Source of the DNA: an uncultured Oscillospiraceae bacterium
Lineage (GTDB): Bacteria; Bacillota; Clostridia; Oscillospirales; Ruminococcaceae
Direction of reading: 5' to 3'
Length of the DNA stretch: 64,000 nt
Assembly: GCA_910584715.1 (NCBI GenBank)
Contig: CAJUAN010000011.1
Location: 19,584 to 83,583, forward strand
Under the pieces are notes generated by a model that worked only from the letters and a program-made list of their open reading frames with translations, had not been told where the DNA came from and made no database searches. Within the stretch, counting starts at the first letter, position 1. Every line of letters begins with the position of its first letter. Positions 33,727 through 42,725 of the stretch are shown piece by piece. The position numbers were made by a program, and so were the translations under genes.

Positions 33727-34389
33727 TCATTGATTGCCCACATTGTGCCTTGGAAAACGCCTGCGCTGTATGGCAAGCCTGATGAGTGTGCAGAGCACCT
33801 CTCTGCGGCTCTGCATTTTCATTCTGTCGGCGCGGCGCAGGTCGTCCTTGCCGTTTATCCGTATTTTCAAAGTCGGAACAGCGTCTATAGCCTCAGCCAT
33901 AGCTTCCGCGTAGCAAACCGCACAGCGGCAGCAGTTGAAGCGTTCAAGAACCTGGGGCAGAAGCTCCGTCACCAGTTCTCCGGTAATGTCTATCTCCGCG
34001 CCGTTTGCACCCTTGCGGATACTTTTTGACGTTATTCTCTCCACCTTGAAGCTGCTGTCAAGGATAGGGTTGGGAGCGGTCTTTTTCCCTCCCGTAAGAA
34101 GCCGCATGACAGCTTCTGTCTTATTGGACTTTGCACTTTTCGCGTTTTTTAGCGTTTTATCGCTTTTTGCGGATTTGTCGGTTTTCGCTCCGTTGTCCTG
34201 CTTTTCTGCTTTTGAAGCCTTTGCATTTTTATCCGTTGTTTCCGCGCTGACGGTATTTTCCGTTTTTGACGCTTTATCAGCTTTAGCTGTTTTTGCATTT
34301 TTTGCCGCCTTTGCGGATTTTGCAGACTTTTCCGTTTTATCGCTTTTTTCCGTCTTTGTCTTTGCAGCCGTAGCAGACGTACCCGCCAT
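33727..34389 (-). CDS. Lys/Ala-rich protein with a ComFB-like cysteine domain
   Basis: 220 residues in two parts. Residues 1-95 are a low-complexity, highly charged tail of repeated K-x-A-K/S-x units (TEKSDKTEKSAKSAKAAKNA and similar), probably disordered and able to bind nucleic acid or the nucleoid. Residues about 110-205 contain a helix followed by RFNCCRCAVCYAEAMAEAID AVPT-like text, the spacing seen in late-competence ComFB proteins (Cys-x2-Cys near a helix, then an A-x-N/E-x-LP strand). It sits 20 bases after parA in the same run. Confidence 0.5.
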   Translation of the reverse strand: MAGTSATAAKTKTEKSDKTEKSAKSAKAAKNAKTAKADKASKTENTVSAETTDKNAKASKAEKQDNGAKTDKSAKSDKTLKNAKSAKSNKTEAVMRLLTGGKKTAPNPILDSSFKVERITSKSIRKGANGAEIDITGELVTELLPQVLERFNCCRCAVCYAEAMAEAIDAVPTLKIRINGKDDLRRADRMKMQSRREVLCTLIRLAIQRRRFPRHNVGNQ

Positions 34390-34409
34390 ATCTCAGGATC
34401 CTTTCAGTT

Positions 34410-35210
34410 TTACTTGTATTTCCTTTTAAATCCGATCACAGTCCTGTCCTCGTCAAAAGCTTCGGGATAAAGAAGCTTCGCCAGCCTGATATAGTCCTTC
34501 GCGGCCTTGCAGCCGGGGGAATATGTCGTAAGCACCTCCTGGTGCGCGGGAGCCTCCGCAGCTGCCACCGAAACGGATATCTTGACCTCCAGCACCTCTG
34601 TTTTGAGCTGCTCTGCAACTATTTCCACCATTTCCTCAACCTCTTTGGCAAGGGTCTGGTTTTTGATATATTTTGTCAGCAGTATCCCGCGGACGTTCAG
34701 CCTTTTGTTATAGTACTTCTTTACCGCGGTGATCGTTTCTTTCAGCTGCGCTATCCCCTGAAGGGACAGTATCTCCGGGGTCATGGGGATAATAAGGTCG
34801 TCCGCCGCCGTATAGGCGTTTATGGTAAGTATGGACAGCGCGGGCGGCGTATCTATAATAATATAGTCGTAGCTGTACCTGATTATTTTCAGAATGTCCT
34901 TTAAAATAAACTCCCTGCGTTCGGAGGTAAGCTCCAGCTCGCTTCCCGAAAGCAGGATATTTGACGTTATAACATCGCAGATATGAGTAGTCTTTACAGC
35001 CTCCCTTATATCGCAGGCGCCGGTCATAACGTCGTGTATGGTATAGCCGTCGTCCTCCGCGCCCAGAGAAAAGGAAAGATTCCCCTGCGGATCCATGTCA
35101 ATGCAGAGGACGCGCTTGTCCCTGCTGCGGAATATCCCCGCAAGGGCGGCGCAGGTAGTGGTCTTTCCGACTCCGCCTTTCTGATTGGTAACAACAATAA
35201 CAGTCGCCAT
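34410..35210 (-). CDS. ParA/Soj-family ATPase
   Basis: 266 residues. Deviant Walker A NQKGGVGKTTTCAALA, with the switch residues IDMDPQGNLSFSLG, DYIIIDTPPAL and the C-terminal LTKYIKNQTLAKEV. These ATPases position DNA, chemoreceptors or flagella by cycling on the nucleoid. No parB is next to it; instead it lies between a PilZ protein and the Lys/Ala-rich ComFB-like protein, so it may place another cargo. Confidence 0.9.
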   Translation of the reverse strand: MATVIVVTNQKGGVGKTTTCAALAGIFRSRDKRVLCIDMDPQGNLSFSLGAEDDGYTIHDVMTGACDIREAVKTTHICDVITSNILLSGSELELTSERREFILKDILKIIRYSYDYIIIDTPPALSILTINAYTAADDLIIPMTPEILSLQGIAQLKETITAVKKYYNKRLNVRGILLTKYIKNQTLAKEVEEMVEIVAEQLKTEVLEVKISVSVAAAEAPAHQEVLTTYSPGCKAAKDYIRLAKLLYPEAFDEDRTVIGFKRKYK

Positions 35211-35237
35211 ATTCTAACGCTTCCTCAGCCTTTCAGC

Positions 35238-35900
35238 TTATTTTTGTCCGTTTGATTCAACAGCACGTCTCCGGTCTCTTTCCATTACCTGGCAGTCGAA
35301 GATAAATCTTGCCAGACGCTCCTCCTGGGTCTGGTTCACGTCAAGGAAACGGCAGCCGTAGCCCTCGATCTCACCGCTGTCGTTCCTCTGAACGCGGAGC
35401 ACCTCTATAAGCAGCTTCATTTCTCCGTCAAGGAAGTTCAGCATAACCTGATCGCCTACCTCGAAGCCCGACGTTGAGGAAAAGAAAACTCCGCCCAGAT
35501 TCAGGTTGATTATGTGAAGCTCGATCGGGTCGTCGAAAGCGAACATCTCCTCGCCCCTTATGTAGAACGGGGACAGTCCGTTCATATCCACCATTACCTT
35601 AAAGCTCCTGCGGCGCTCCTGGAGCACCTCGCCCTCTCCAACATGGAAATTGATCTGGTACTCGGTGCATATGTCGATCAGCGTATTATATTTTACACGG
35701 TCGCCGTTAAAGTATTCAAAAATGACCTCTACAGGTTCTCCCTTGGAAATAAGCGGGAAATCGGTGCCTTTCAGCATAACAAGGTCTTTTCCCTTTATCT
35801 TAAAAAAATCTCTCGGGAAAGAAACGGACTTTGTTGACAAAAGCATCCTTCCGCGCTGGTTATAGACCAGCACCCTGTTGATCTTATCCTTATTTATCAT
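35238..35900 (-). CDS. PilZ-domain protein (probable cyclic-di-GMP effector)
   Basis: 220 residues from the ATG at 35900 (AAGGGG 10 bases upstream); a TTG 11 codons earlier is the alternative. An N-terminal YcgR-like beta domain (MLLSTKSVSFPRDFFKIKG) precedes PilZ at about 110-200, with RRRSFKV as the Arg motif and NLNLGGVFFSS as the D/N-x-S/G-x-x-G motif. YcgR-type proteins brake the flagellar motor on binding cyclic-di-GMP. The window also has a GGDEF protein and flagellar genes. Confidence 0.85.
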   Translation of the reverse strand: MINKDKINRVLVYNQRGRMLLSTKSVSFPRDFFKIKGKDLVMLKGTDFPLISKGEPVEVIFEYFNGDRVKYNTLIDICTEYQINFHVGEGEVLQERRRSFKVMVDMNGLSPFYIRGEEMFAFDDPIELHIINLNLGGVFFSSTSGFEVGDQVMLNFLDGEMKLLIEVLRVQRNDSGEIEGYGCRFLDVNQTQEERLARFIFDCQVMERDRRRAVESNGQK

Positions 35901-35941
35901 AGGCGGTATCCCCTTAGCCTTGTATTTTTTCAATCATTTTA

Positions 35942-35970
35942 ATTATACAAAAAAAATTTGGATTTTGCAA
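35942..35970 (-). promoter_or_regulatory. promoter of the PilZ-parA run
   Basis: Minus strand TTGCAA (35965-35970), 17 bases, TATAAT (35942-35947). Confidence 0.65.
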
Positions 35971-36050
35971 TAGGTATTTTTCAACTTATGAAATTTATAA
36001 AATATTGAAGGTATTTTTTGTGTAAAATACAATAAAATTTCTTCCCGCAC

Positions 36051-36079
36051 TATACAAATGCAAAGAAAAATGCTATAAT
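36051..36079 (+). promoter_or_regulatory. promoter of the 36135 gene
   Basis: TATACA (36051-36056), 17 bases, TATAAT (36074-36079), about 55 bases before the ATG. Confidence 0.5.
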
Positions 36080-36134
36080 AAATTAATATTTTACGTTTAA
36101 CTTTTAAGCGAAAAACTATAAATAAAGGAGTCTT

Positions 36135-36746
36135 ATGAAAAAGAACTATTTATATATCGTCCTCACAAGGACTGGAACCATATTTTCTAAGGCGATAGGT
36201 CTGGTGACAGGCAAAAAATACACCCATGTGTCCATAGCCTCCGACGAGCTTCTTACGCAGATGTACAGCTTCTGCCGTGATAAAAAGGATATGCCGCTGC
36301 CCGCCGGCTTTAACAGAGAGGATCTTTTTACCGAGGTGTTCGGCGCGTGCCGAACAATACCCGGAGAAGTTTACCGCATTCAGGTTACCGACGAACAGCT
36401 TGAACGCTACAACGATGTGATACGGCACTTTATCCTCAACCGAAAATCCTACTCCTACGACGTGGGAGCCTTGCTGCCAATGGCGCTGCATATACCCTAT
36501 AAGACAGGGAACCGCTTCGTCTGCTCGGTGTGGGTAGGCTTTGTTCTGGGAAAAAGCGGTATCTGCCACAATATCGCCAAGCAGCCGTCCCTGATAGAGC
36601 CGGAGGACTTCCGCAGCATAGAGGACGCGGAGCTTATCTACCGGGGTGACCTGAAAAAGTACCGCAGCTACATAGCGGAACTGCGCGCTGACGCAAATAT
36701 GTCAGAAAACAAGACCATACCGCTTTACAGCGACGAAACGGCATAA
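36135..36746 (+). CDS. YiiX-like NlpC/P60 superfamily cysteine hydrolase
   Basis: 203 residues. The order His before Cys marks a permuted papain-like fold: KKYTHVSIASDE (His about 32) and GNRFVCSVWVGFVL (Cys about 129), with YRIQVTDEQLERY between. No signal peptide, so it is intracellular. Related proteins cleave peptides, amides or lipids. AAAGGAG lies 5 bases before the ATG. Confidence 0.75.
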   Translation: MKKNYLYIVLTRTGTIFSKAIGLVTGKKYTHVSIASDELLTQMYSFCRDKKDMPLPAGFNREDLFTEVFGACRTIPGEVYRIQVTDEQLERYNDVIRHFILNRKSYSYDVGALLPMALHIPYKTGNRFVCSVWVGFVLGKSGICHNIAKQPSLIEPEDFRSIEDAELIYRGDLKKYRSYIAELRADANMSENKTIPLYSDETA

Positions 36747-36815
36747 AATCTAATTGCCCAAAATAACAAAAAACAGCGCACGCGCACGCTTGGGGGTGGG
36801 TCTTAGGTGCGCAAG

Positions 36816-37541
36816 ATGATAAGAGTCAACGAAAAGCGTCTGAGCGCGAAATACAACAGGCGCATTTTTCTGGCGTCCCTTCCCGCGGTAAGTATACTTG
36901 TCTCGCTTCTGGCAGTGGTTCTGCTTTTCGTAGCAGGGAAGCACGGCCGCGAGCTGCCCCAGGAAATGTACAGGACTATATTTTATGCGGCGTACGCCGC
37001 TTGTGCATACGGATTTGTTGTGTGCCTTATCGGTTCGGTTACCGAGGAGATACTGCTCCGCGCTCACAGGGAGCATACCTATATTCACATCTCGGGCTCG
37101 GTAATGGTGGTCTCGCAGCATACGAGAACCGTTTTCCGCGAGGGAAAATGGATACACTATAAAAAAATGTGGGTGATAAAGCTTGCCGACGTGACAAACG
37201 TCGAATGCATACGCAATCATCTGACTATTACCGCTGAAGCAAGATATTTTAACGAGGACGCATGCTGGCTGGGATACTCCGAGACCGACGACGGGATATC
37301 GTTCAACAGGAAGTGGTATGACACGAACGGCGGCAAAACCGTGAAAAATGTTGAGGTCACCGATTTTTACACCTACGGTGACCGCATTGCGCGCCATATC
37401 GCCCACTGCGCCGACAAAACGCGGGAGCGGAACATCAGGCGGGAACGCTTCCGCGCGGAAATGCTGGAGATAGCCAAGGGGGTAAAGCACCCCAACAAGC
37501 TGAAAGACAGGTACAAGCCGAAGAAAAAACGCTATCGGTGA
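36816..37541 (+). CDS. membrane protein with large cytoplasmic domain, unknown
   Basis: 241 residues from the ATG at 36816, 6 bases after AGGTG; a GTG at 36807 overlaps that site. Two membrane segments (about 18-43 and 53-74) precede a mixed domain of about 160 residues (HIHISGSVMVVSQHTRTVFREG, VTNVECIRNHLTITAEARYF) that resembles a PH-like or EbsA-like beta sandwich. The C-terminus is very basic. It overlaps the 3' end of the convergent symporter by 10 bases. Family not recognised. Confidence 0.55.
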   Translation: MIRVNEKRLSAKYNRRIFLASLPAVSILVSLLAVVLLFVAGKHGRELPQEMYRTIFYAAYAACAYGFVVCLIGSVTEEILLRAHREHTYIHISGSVMVVSQHTRTVFREGKWIHYKKMWVIKLADVTNVECIRNHLTITAEARYFNEDACWLGYSETDDGISFNRKWYDTNGGKTVKNVEVTDFYTYGDRIARHIAHCADKTRERNIRRERFRAEMLEIAKGVKHPNKLKDRYKPKKKRYR

Positions 37542-38917
37542 TCGTTTTTCTTGAATATACTTTTAGTATAATTGTTTACGCCCTCGACCGCCTCTCCGCT
37601 CAGAAGCAGCACCGACATGAGGTTTATAACAAGCATGAACCAGTTGAGCAGATCGGCGGCTCCCCAGACTGCCGAAAGCTCCGTTACGGCTCCGAAAAAA
37701 GCCGCGGCGGTATACAGTATCCTGTAGATAAAAATGGCTTTGGAATTTCCTTTTCCGAACGCGCCGCATATGTAGCAAACGCATTTTTCCCCGTAAAAAT
37801 ACCAGCCTAAAAGCGTGCAGACGGCAAATATTACAGTGGAGACAGACACAAAAAACGGCGCGAAGCTTCCCAGTCCGCGGCGGAAGCCCTCTGTTACCAT
37901 TGCCAGCCCCTCCGCTCCCGATGTGTCCGCTCCCGTCAGCAGGATAACGAACGCGGTGGCGGTGCAGCATATAAGCGTGTCTATAACTATTTCGGCGACA
38001 GCCCACATTCCCATTTTCAGCGGTTCTGAGCAGCCCGTTTCCGTGTGTACCAGCACTGAGCTTCCCATGCCCGCCTCGTTGGAAAAGACCCCGCGGCGGA
38101 GCCCCACTGTTACGGCTTTTTTCAGCGCCGCGCCGAATATTCCTCCCGCAACCTGTGAATAACCTATTGCGGATTCAAAAATCAATTTTAACACTTGGGG
38201 AATATTTTTTCCAAATAATACTATTACACAAACCGCTCCCGCGATGTAAAAAAGAGATACTGCGGGAACTGCTTTTTCCGCTGCGGAGGCTACCTTTTTC
38301 CCTCCGCCGAAAATAACCGCCCCGCAGACAAGGGCGGCGGCAAGTCCCGATATCAGCGGAGAAATACGAAACTCCGACATTGCCGCCGAAAGCGCGTTTG
38401 TCTGGGTCATGTTCCCGATACCGCAGGAAGCTGCCGCGCAGGCAGCGGCATACACGACCGCAAGGCGGGGCATTCCCGCTCCGTGCGAAACGTATCCCAT
38501 GGGGCCTCCGCCGAATCGTTGGTACTTTGTTCCAAGGACGTTTTCCGCAAGGCCAGTCGCCGTTCCGAAAAGTGCGGACACCCACATCCAGAAGACCGCG
38601 CCCGCTCCTCCCACGGAAACGGCTGCCGCAACGCCGATGATATTGCCTGTCCCCATTGAAGCCGCAAGAGCGGTCGACAATGCCTGGAACTGGGATATCC
38701 TGCCTTTAGAGTCTTTGCCAGAATGTCGGCCGCGCCGCTTTTTTTCAAAAAGAGTGGTCTTGAAAATGTGTACTATATGTATAATATTAAAGCCTTTAAA
38801 ACGCAGGGTAAAATAAATACCCGTTCCAAAGACCAGTGCTATTGTTCCGAACCCCCATAACAAATCGTTTAGTTTGTTAATAATATTACAAACCGTATCA
38901 TAAACTGTTTCGTGCAA
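37532..38917 (-). CDS. alanine/glycine:cation symporter (AGCS family)
   Basis: 461 residues, ten or more membrane segments, from a TTG start with GGGAGGAAT 8 bases upstream. Family signatures are TALAASMGTGNIIGVAAAVSVGGAGAVFWMW and GPMGYV near the N-terminus and NEAGMGSSVLVHT in the middle. It imports alanine or glycine with sodium or proton. It stands alone. Confidence 0.93.
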   Translation of the reverse strand: MHETVYDTVCNIINKLNDLLWGFGTIALVFGTGIYFTLRFKGFNIIHIVHIFKTTLFEKKRRGRHSGKDSKGRISQFQALSTALAASMGTGNIIGVAAAVSVGGAGAVFWMWVSALFGTATGLAENVLGTKYQRFGGGPMGYVSHGAGMPRLAVVYAAACAAASCGIGNMTQTNALSAAMSEFRISPLISGLAAALVCGAVIFGGGKKVASAAEKAVPAVSLFYIAGAVCVIVLFGKNIPQVLKLIFESAIGYSQVAGGIFGAALKKAVTVGLRRGVFSNEAGMGSSVLVHTETGCSEPLKMGMWAVAEIVIDTLICCTATAFVILLTGADTSGAEGLAMVTEGFRRGLGSFAPFFVSVSTVIFAVCTLLGWYFYGEKCVCYICGAFGKGNSKAIFIYRILYTAAAFFGAVTELSAVWGAADLLNWFMLVINLMSVLLLSGEAVEGVNNYTKSIFKKNDHR

Positions 38918-39053
38918 AATAATTCCTCCCGCCGAAATATTCCGGAAAAGTTTTACGCCTTTAATCGGCGGTCAGGATTACTTTCCGAAATGTGATATAC
39001 TATATATAAACCGCGCAATTTACACAATCAAAGACAAATGAGGTTTCCGTACT

Positions 39054-39551
39054 ATGAAAAAATACTATGCGGACAGAAAAAGTTTAAAGTTCCTGAGAGT
39101 ATTTACTTTTCTGCTGATAATCTGTATAATAATTGCATTAAAATACTTATTGTATTTTTTAGAAGCGAGATATCCCGACTATTTTGCCATGCCGAAATTC
39201 ACGGTTCCGGAAATAATCATCTGGATATTTATCGGACTGCTTGTAACAGCATATGTTATCTTCCTGATGATTATTCTGCCGCTTTGGTACCGTTCAGTGA
39301 GCTACACCCTTTCCGCGGACGAAATAATTATACGCTCCGGAGTTTTTTTCAGCAACACGGTCTATGTGAAAATGTCCTCGGTGCAGTACACCACCACGGT
39401 CTCAATGCCGCTTTCCAAGTACACAAGTTTTAACTTTTTGTTAATAAATGCATACGGCGGACGGCTTGTCATGATGTTCCTGTCCCATACCGATATGGAA
39501 GAAATTCACAAGAAAATACGCACATATCTCAGCAGCAGAGGAGGACTTTAA
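39054..39551 (+). CDS. bacterial PH-domain membrane protein (YdbS-like)
   Basis: 165 residues. Two membrane segments (about 17-36 and 53-78), then a bPH2 (DUF304) domain: YTLSADEIIIRSGVFFSNTVYVKMSSVQYTTT. It overlaps the next gene by one base. In Bacillus the ydbS-ydbT pair helps resist some bacteriocins. Confidence 0.8.
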   Translation: MKKYYADRKSLKFLRVFTFLLIICIIIALKYLLYFLEARYPDYFAMPKFTVPEIIIWIFIGLLVTAYVIFLMIILPLWYRSVSYTLSADEIIIRSGVFFSNTVYVKMSSVQYTTTVSMPLSKYTSFNFLLINAYGGRLVMMFLSHTDMEEIHKKIRTYLSSRGGL

Positions 39552-41011
39552 TGTCACGCCAGCATAAAATCGCAATTTTAAAATATACCACCAAGAACTT
39601 CTGGATGCTTCTTATCCCTTTGGTTCGCGGCCTTGCGGCGGTACGGTTCGACGTTTACCGCTGGCTTCGGGGCGCCTACTGGGACCTGATCGTCGTTATG
39701 CTGATGATCGGCTTCGCAGTTCTGAGGTGGTATTTTGTGCGCTTTGAGGTGGGAGAAAAAGGTATTTTCATATCCCACGGTATACTGGTCAGGAGCGAAT
39801 TTACCGTTCCGTACACTGCGGTAGCCTGCGCTTCGGCGGCCCGCTCCCTGTGGCTGCGGCCGATACGGGCAGTTACGGTCGCGCTGGATTCGGATTCCCA
39901 CTCCACCCTCGGGCACGGAAAAAAAGCCGACGTGGAGCTTATCGTAAAATTAACCGACTATACAAAAATATACAATAATATTCCAAACAAGTCTACAAAC
40001 ACAAAAATCACCTACAAGGCTTCAAAAGCCAATCTTATCTTTTTTTCACTGGTATTTTCCTCCACCCTTTCCGGCGTTATCTTCCTCGGAACGTTTTTCA
40101 TTCAGGGAAGCCGAATCGTCGGGAACCAGCTTGAGGAGCAGTTCATGAACGCCGTCAGCGGCGTGACCGAGTTTATGCAAAAAATTATTTCGGGAGTCAC
40201 ACCCGCCGCCGTTGCGCTTACGCTGATATTCGCGCTGGGCTGGGGATTCTCGTTTATTTCCAATTTGCTGAGGCATATCAATTTCAGGATACAGCGGTGC
40301 GGAAACGACATAACCGTGCGGAACGGATTCTTTTCAAAATGGAAATATTATGTAAATATTACCAAAGTGAACTGCGCCGACCTAAGACAAAACCTGCTGA
40401 TGAAAATATGCCGCGTAATGTCCGTTCACGTAAGCTGCACGGGCTACGGAAAGTCAAAGAACGAGATACCGGTATTCGTACCGATAACAACAAAAAAACG
40501 TGTAATGAGCTCCATGCAGATGATGCTGCCGAGCTTTACTCTGAGTAATATATCGCTGAAAACAAAGCCCTCGTATATCCTGCCGTTTTTGTGGGGACCC
40601 ATTATAGCCGCCGTCGGGCTTCCCATAGGAGCGGTGGCCGCCGCGCGGTTTTTCCCCGCATGGAGCGGTATTATAAAGTTTTTGCTGATAATGGGGGAAA
40701 TTCCCTCGCTTTATCTTATCGCCGTAAAGATCACAGCAAAATTTACCACGGGAATAGGCTTCGGCGACGATACAATGACTTTGAAATACTGCGCGTTCTC
40801 CCAGTTCCACACTGTTATCGTACCCAAAAGCAGGATAGCATACGTCAAGCTGACACGCACAATTTTTCAGCGGTGGGGCGGCACCTGCGACGTATGGGTC
40901 TACAGCCGCGGCGAAAGAGCCTCCAAGCACCGAATACGCGGCATTGACGTAAAAAAAGCGGAGGAACTATTCGGAAATTTTGAAAATGAGCGCAGACAGC
41001 CCAAACGGTAA
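39551..41011 (+). CDS. multi-PH-domain membrane protein (YdbT-like)
   Basis: 486 residues. bPH2 repeats alternate with membrane segments: one at about 20-140 (FEVGEKGIFISHGILVRSEFTVPY), one at about 255-330 (QRCGNDITVRNGFFSKWKYYVNITK) and one at about 400-475 (DDTMTLKYCAFSQFHTVIVPKSRIAYVK). About six membrane segments. It follows the YdbS-like gene with a GAGGAGG ribosome site. Confidence 0.85.
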   Translation: MSRQHKIAILKYTTKNFWMLLIPLVRGLAAVRFDVYRWLRGAYWDLIVVMLMIGFAVLRWYFVRFEVGEKGIFISHGILVRSEFTVPYTAVACASAARSLWLRPIRAVTVALDSDSHSTLGHGKKADVELIVKLTDYTKIYNNIPNKSTNTKITYKASKANLIFFSLVFSSTLSGVIFLGTFFIQGSRIVGNQLEEQFMNAVSGVTEFMQKIISGVTPAAVALTLIFALGWGFSFISNLLRHINFRIQRCGNDITVRNGFFSKWKYYVNITKVNCADLRQNLLMKICRVMSVHVSCTGYGKSKNEIPVFVPITTKKRVMSSMQMMLPSFTLSNISLKTKPSYILPFLWGPIIAAVGLPIGAVAAARFFPAWSGIIKFLLIMGEIPSLYLIAVKITAKFTTGIGFGDDTMTLKYCAFSQFHTVIVPKSRIAYVKLTRTIFQRWGGTCDVWVYSRGERASKHRIRGIDVKKAEELFGNFENERRQPKR

Positions 41012-41164
41012 GCTTTGACAAAAACGGCAATCGGTTACAAAGCGTTTACATTTTTTAAACTTTGGTTACAGCAAATGCCGCGGGAATGCCCGAATCTCAC
41101 AAACAAACCAAAAATCGTCCCTTTTTGCGGCCATTTTTCATAATAATTGGCTGTAGCGTCCTCC

Positions 41165-41193
41165 TTGACTTTTTTGTCGGTTTGTTGTATAAT
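41165..41193 (+). promoter_or_regulatory. promoter of the CNNM-transglutaminase run
   Basis: TTGACT (41165-41170), 17 bases, TATAAT (41188-41193), leaving a leader of about 140 bases. The bases 41012-41164 show no gene; I see no clear riboswitch in the leader. Confidence 0.75.
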
Positions 41194-41339
41194 TTTGAGT
41201 GTGTCAGTTTGCGCTCTTCTGCATTTGTCCGAATTTTTGCTTTGAGGAAGACCGCCGCTGACGCCTAACAAGCTGAAATCAACACAAAATTTATCTGCGC
41301 AAAAAATTGCAAAAACTGCTGACCGGAAGGAAGTTGATT

Positions 41340-42725
41340 ATGGATTCTGACGGGTATCCCCGAAGTTGGATCATTCTTGCTGTAATACTTATCTATAAAG
41401 GATTCTGCACAGTGTGCGAATCGGCTGTCGCGGAGACCGACAGACGGAAGCTCCGCAGCTGCGAAAATTCAAAGCGCTGCCGGCTGCTTGCCGATATGAC
41501 GGAAAGACCGGCGCAGCTCATGACTGCGTTTTCGGTCAACAGAACCCTTACGGGCATCATAGCCGCATATCTGGCAATGATATTCTTTCTGACCCCTCTG
41601 TCCCGCAGCCTGTACGGTCTGCTGAACGGCATATCGGAAAAGGATAAGCTTTCCGTGACGCCGCTGACCGACGTTATCGCCGCGTTTGTGATAATGTTTT
41701 CGACGGTCGTTGTTTTTACGGCTTTCTGCGAGGGTATCCCTAAAAAGATTCCCGCCGCAAAAAGCGAAAAATTCGCTGTGTTCTGCGTGCCGTTCATAAG
41801 CATTCTGGTAACGGCTCTTACTCCGCTTACCGCTTTGTCGTCGCTCATCACGCGTCTTTTTGCCCCTCTTTTCGGAGCAAAAAGCTCTTCCGAACCTGAC
41901 CTTGTCACCGAGGAGGAGATACTCATGATGGTGGACGCGGGCAACGAAACAGGCGTTATCGAGGAGTCCCAGCGGGAAATGATCAACAATGTTTTTGAAT
42001 TTGACGACCTTACCGTTTCCGACATAATGACTCACCGAACCGATATCACGGCTGTGGAAATGTCCGCGAAGGTGTCCGAAGTCGTGAACGCAGCAATAAG
42101 CAGCGGCTTTTCAAGAATACCGGTATACGAAGAGACTATAGACCATATCGCGGGCATGATATGCGTAAAAGACCTGCTCTGTCTGGTAGGTTCGGAATCC
42201 GCGGAGGACACCGAAGCCAAAAGCTTTATGCGCGACATAATATATCTGCCCGAATCCGTCCCCTGCGGAGAAGCCTTCAAGCGGCTGTCCTCCCTGAAAA
42301 TGCAGATGGCGGCGGTAGTGGACGAATACGGCGGAACGGCAGGCCTTGTGACGATGGAGGACATCGTTGAAAAGATCGTGGGAAATATTCAGGACGAGTA
42401 TGACGAGGAGGAAGCCGAGCTTACCAGAATTTCCGACGACACCTACGTTATCGCGGGAACTGCCGACCCGGAGGAGATACTTCCCGTTTTCGGGATAGAG
42501 CTTCCCGAGGAAAACGGCTTCGATACAATGAACGGCTTCATTGCCGAACTGCTGGGACGTATCCCGGAAGAAAACGAAAATCCCTCCGTACAGTACGGCG
42601 GAGTGCTTTTCACCGTTCTCCTTACGGAGGACAGGTGCATCATCAAGATCAAGGCAGAAATTATCAAAGACGATACTTCAACAAATGATGAGAAGGAGAG
42701 TATGCAAAATGAAGAAAAAAATTAG
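41340..42725 (+). CDS. CNNM/CorC-type (hemolysin C family) membrane protein
   Basis: 461 residues from the ATG at 41340 (GGAAGGAAG 6 bases upstream). DUF21 membrane domain (residues 1-180), a CBS pair (about 215-330, VSDIMTHRTDITAVEM and FSRIPVYEETIDHIAGMICVKDL) and a C-terminal CorC_HlyC domain (VVDEYGGTAGLVTMEDIVEKIVG). The family exports Mg2+ or Co2+ at the membrane, with the CBS part sensing nucleotides. It heads the lipoprotein operon. Confidence 0.92.
   Translation: MDSDGYPRSWIILAVILIYKGFCTVCESAVAETDRRKLRSCENSKRCRLLADMTERPAQLMTAFSVNRTLTGIIAAYLAMIFFLTPLSRSLYGLLNGISEKDKLSVTPLTDVIAAFVIMFSTVVVFTAFCEGIPKKIPAAKSEKFAVFCVPFISILVTALTPLTALSSLITRLFAPLFGAKSSSEPDLVTEEEILMMVDAGNETGVIEESQREMINNVFEFDDLTVSDIMTHRTDITAVEMSAKVSEVVNAAISSGFSRIPVYEETIDHIAGMICVKDLLCLVGSESAEDTEAKSFMRDIIYLPESVPCGEAFKRLSSLKMQMAAVVDEYGGTAGLVTMEDIVEKIVGNIQDEYDEEEAELTRISDDTYVIAGTADPEEILPVFGIELPEENGFDTMNGFIAELLGRIPEENENPSVQYGGVLFTVLLTEDRCIIKIKAEIIKDDTSTNDEKESMQNEEKN

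Noticed and set aside
41012..41339. Possible riboswitch in the leader of the CNNM-like gene
   Set aside because: The leader is about 140 bases but I found no conserved core of a magnesium or manganese riboswitch.
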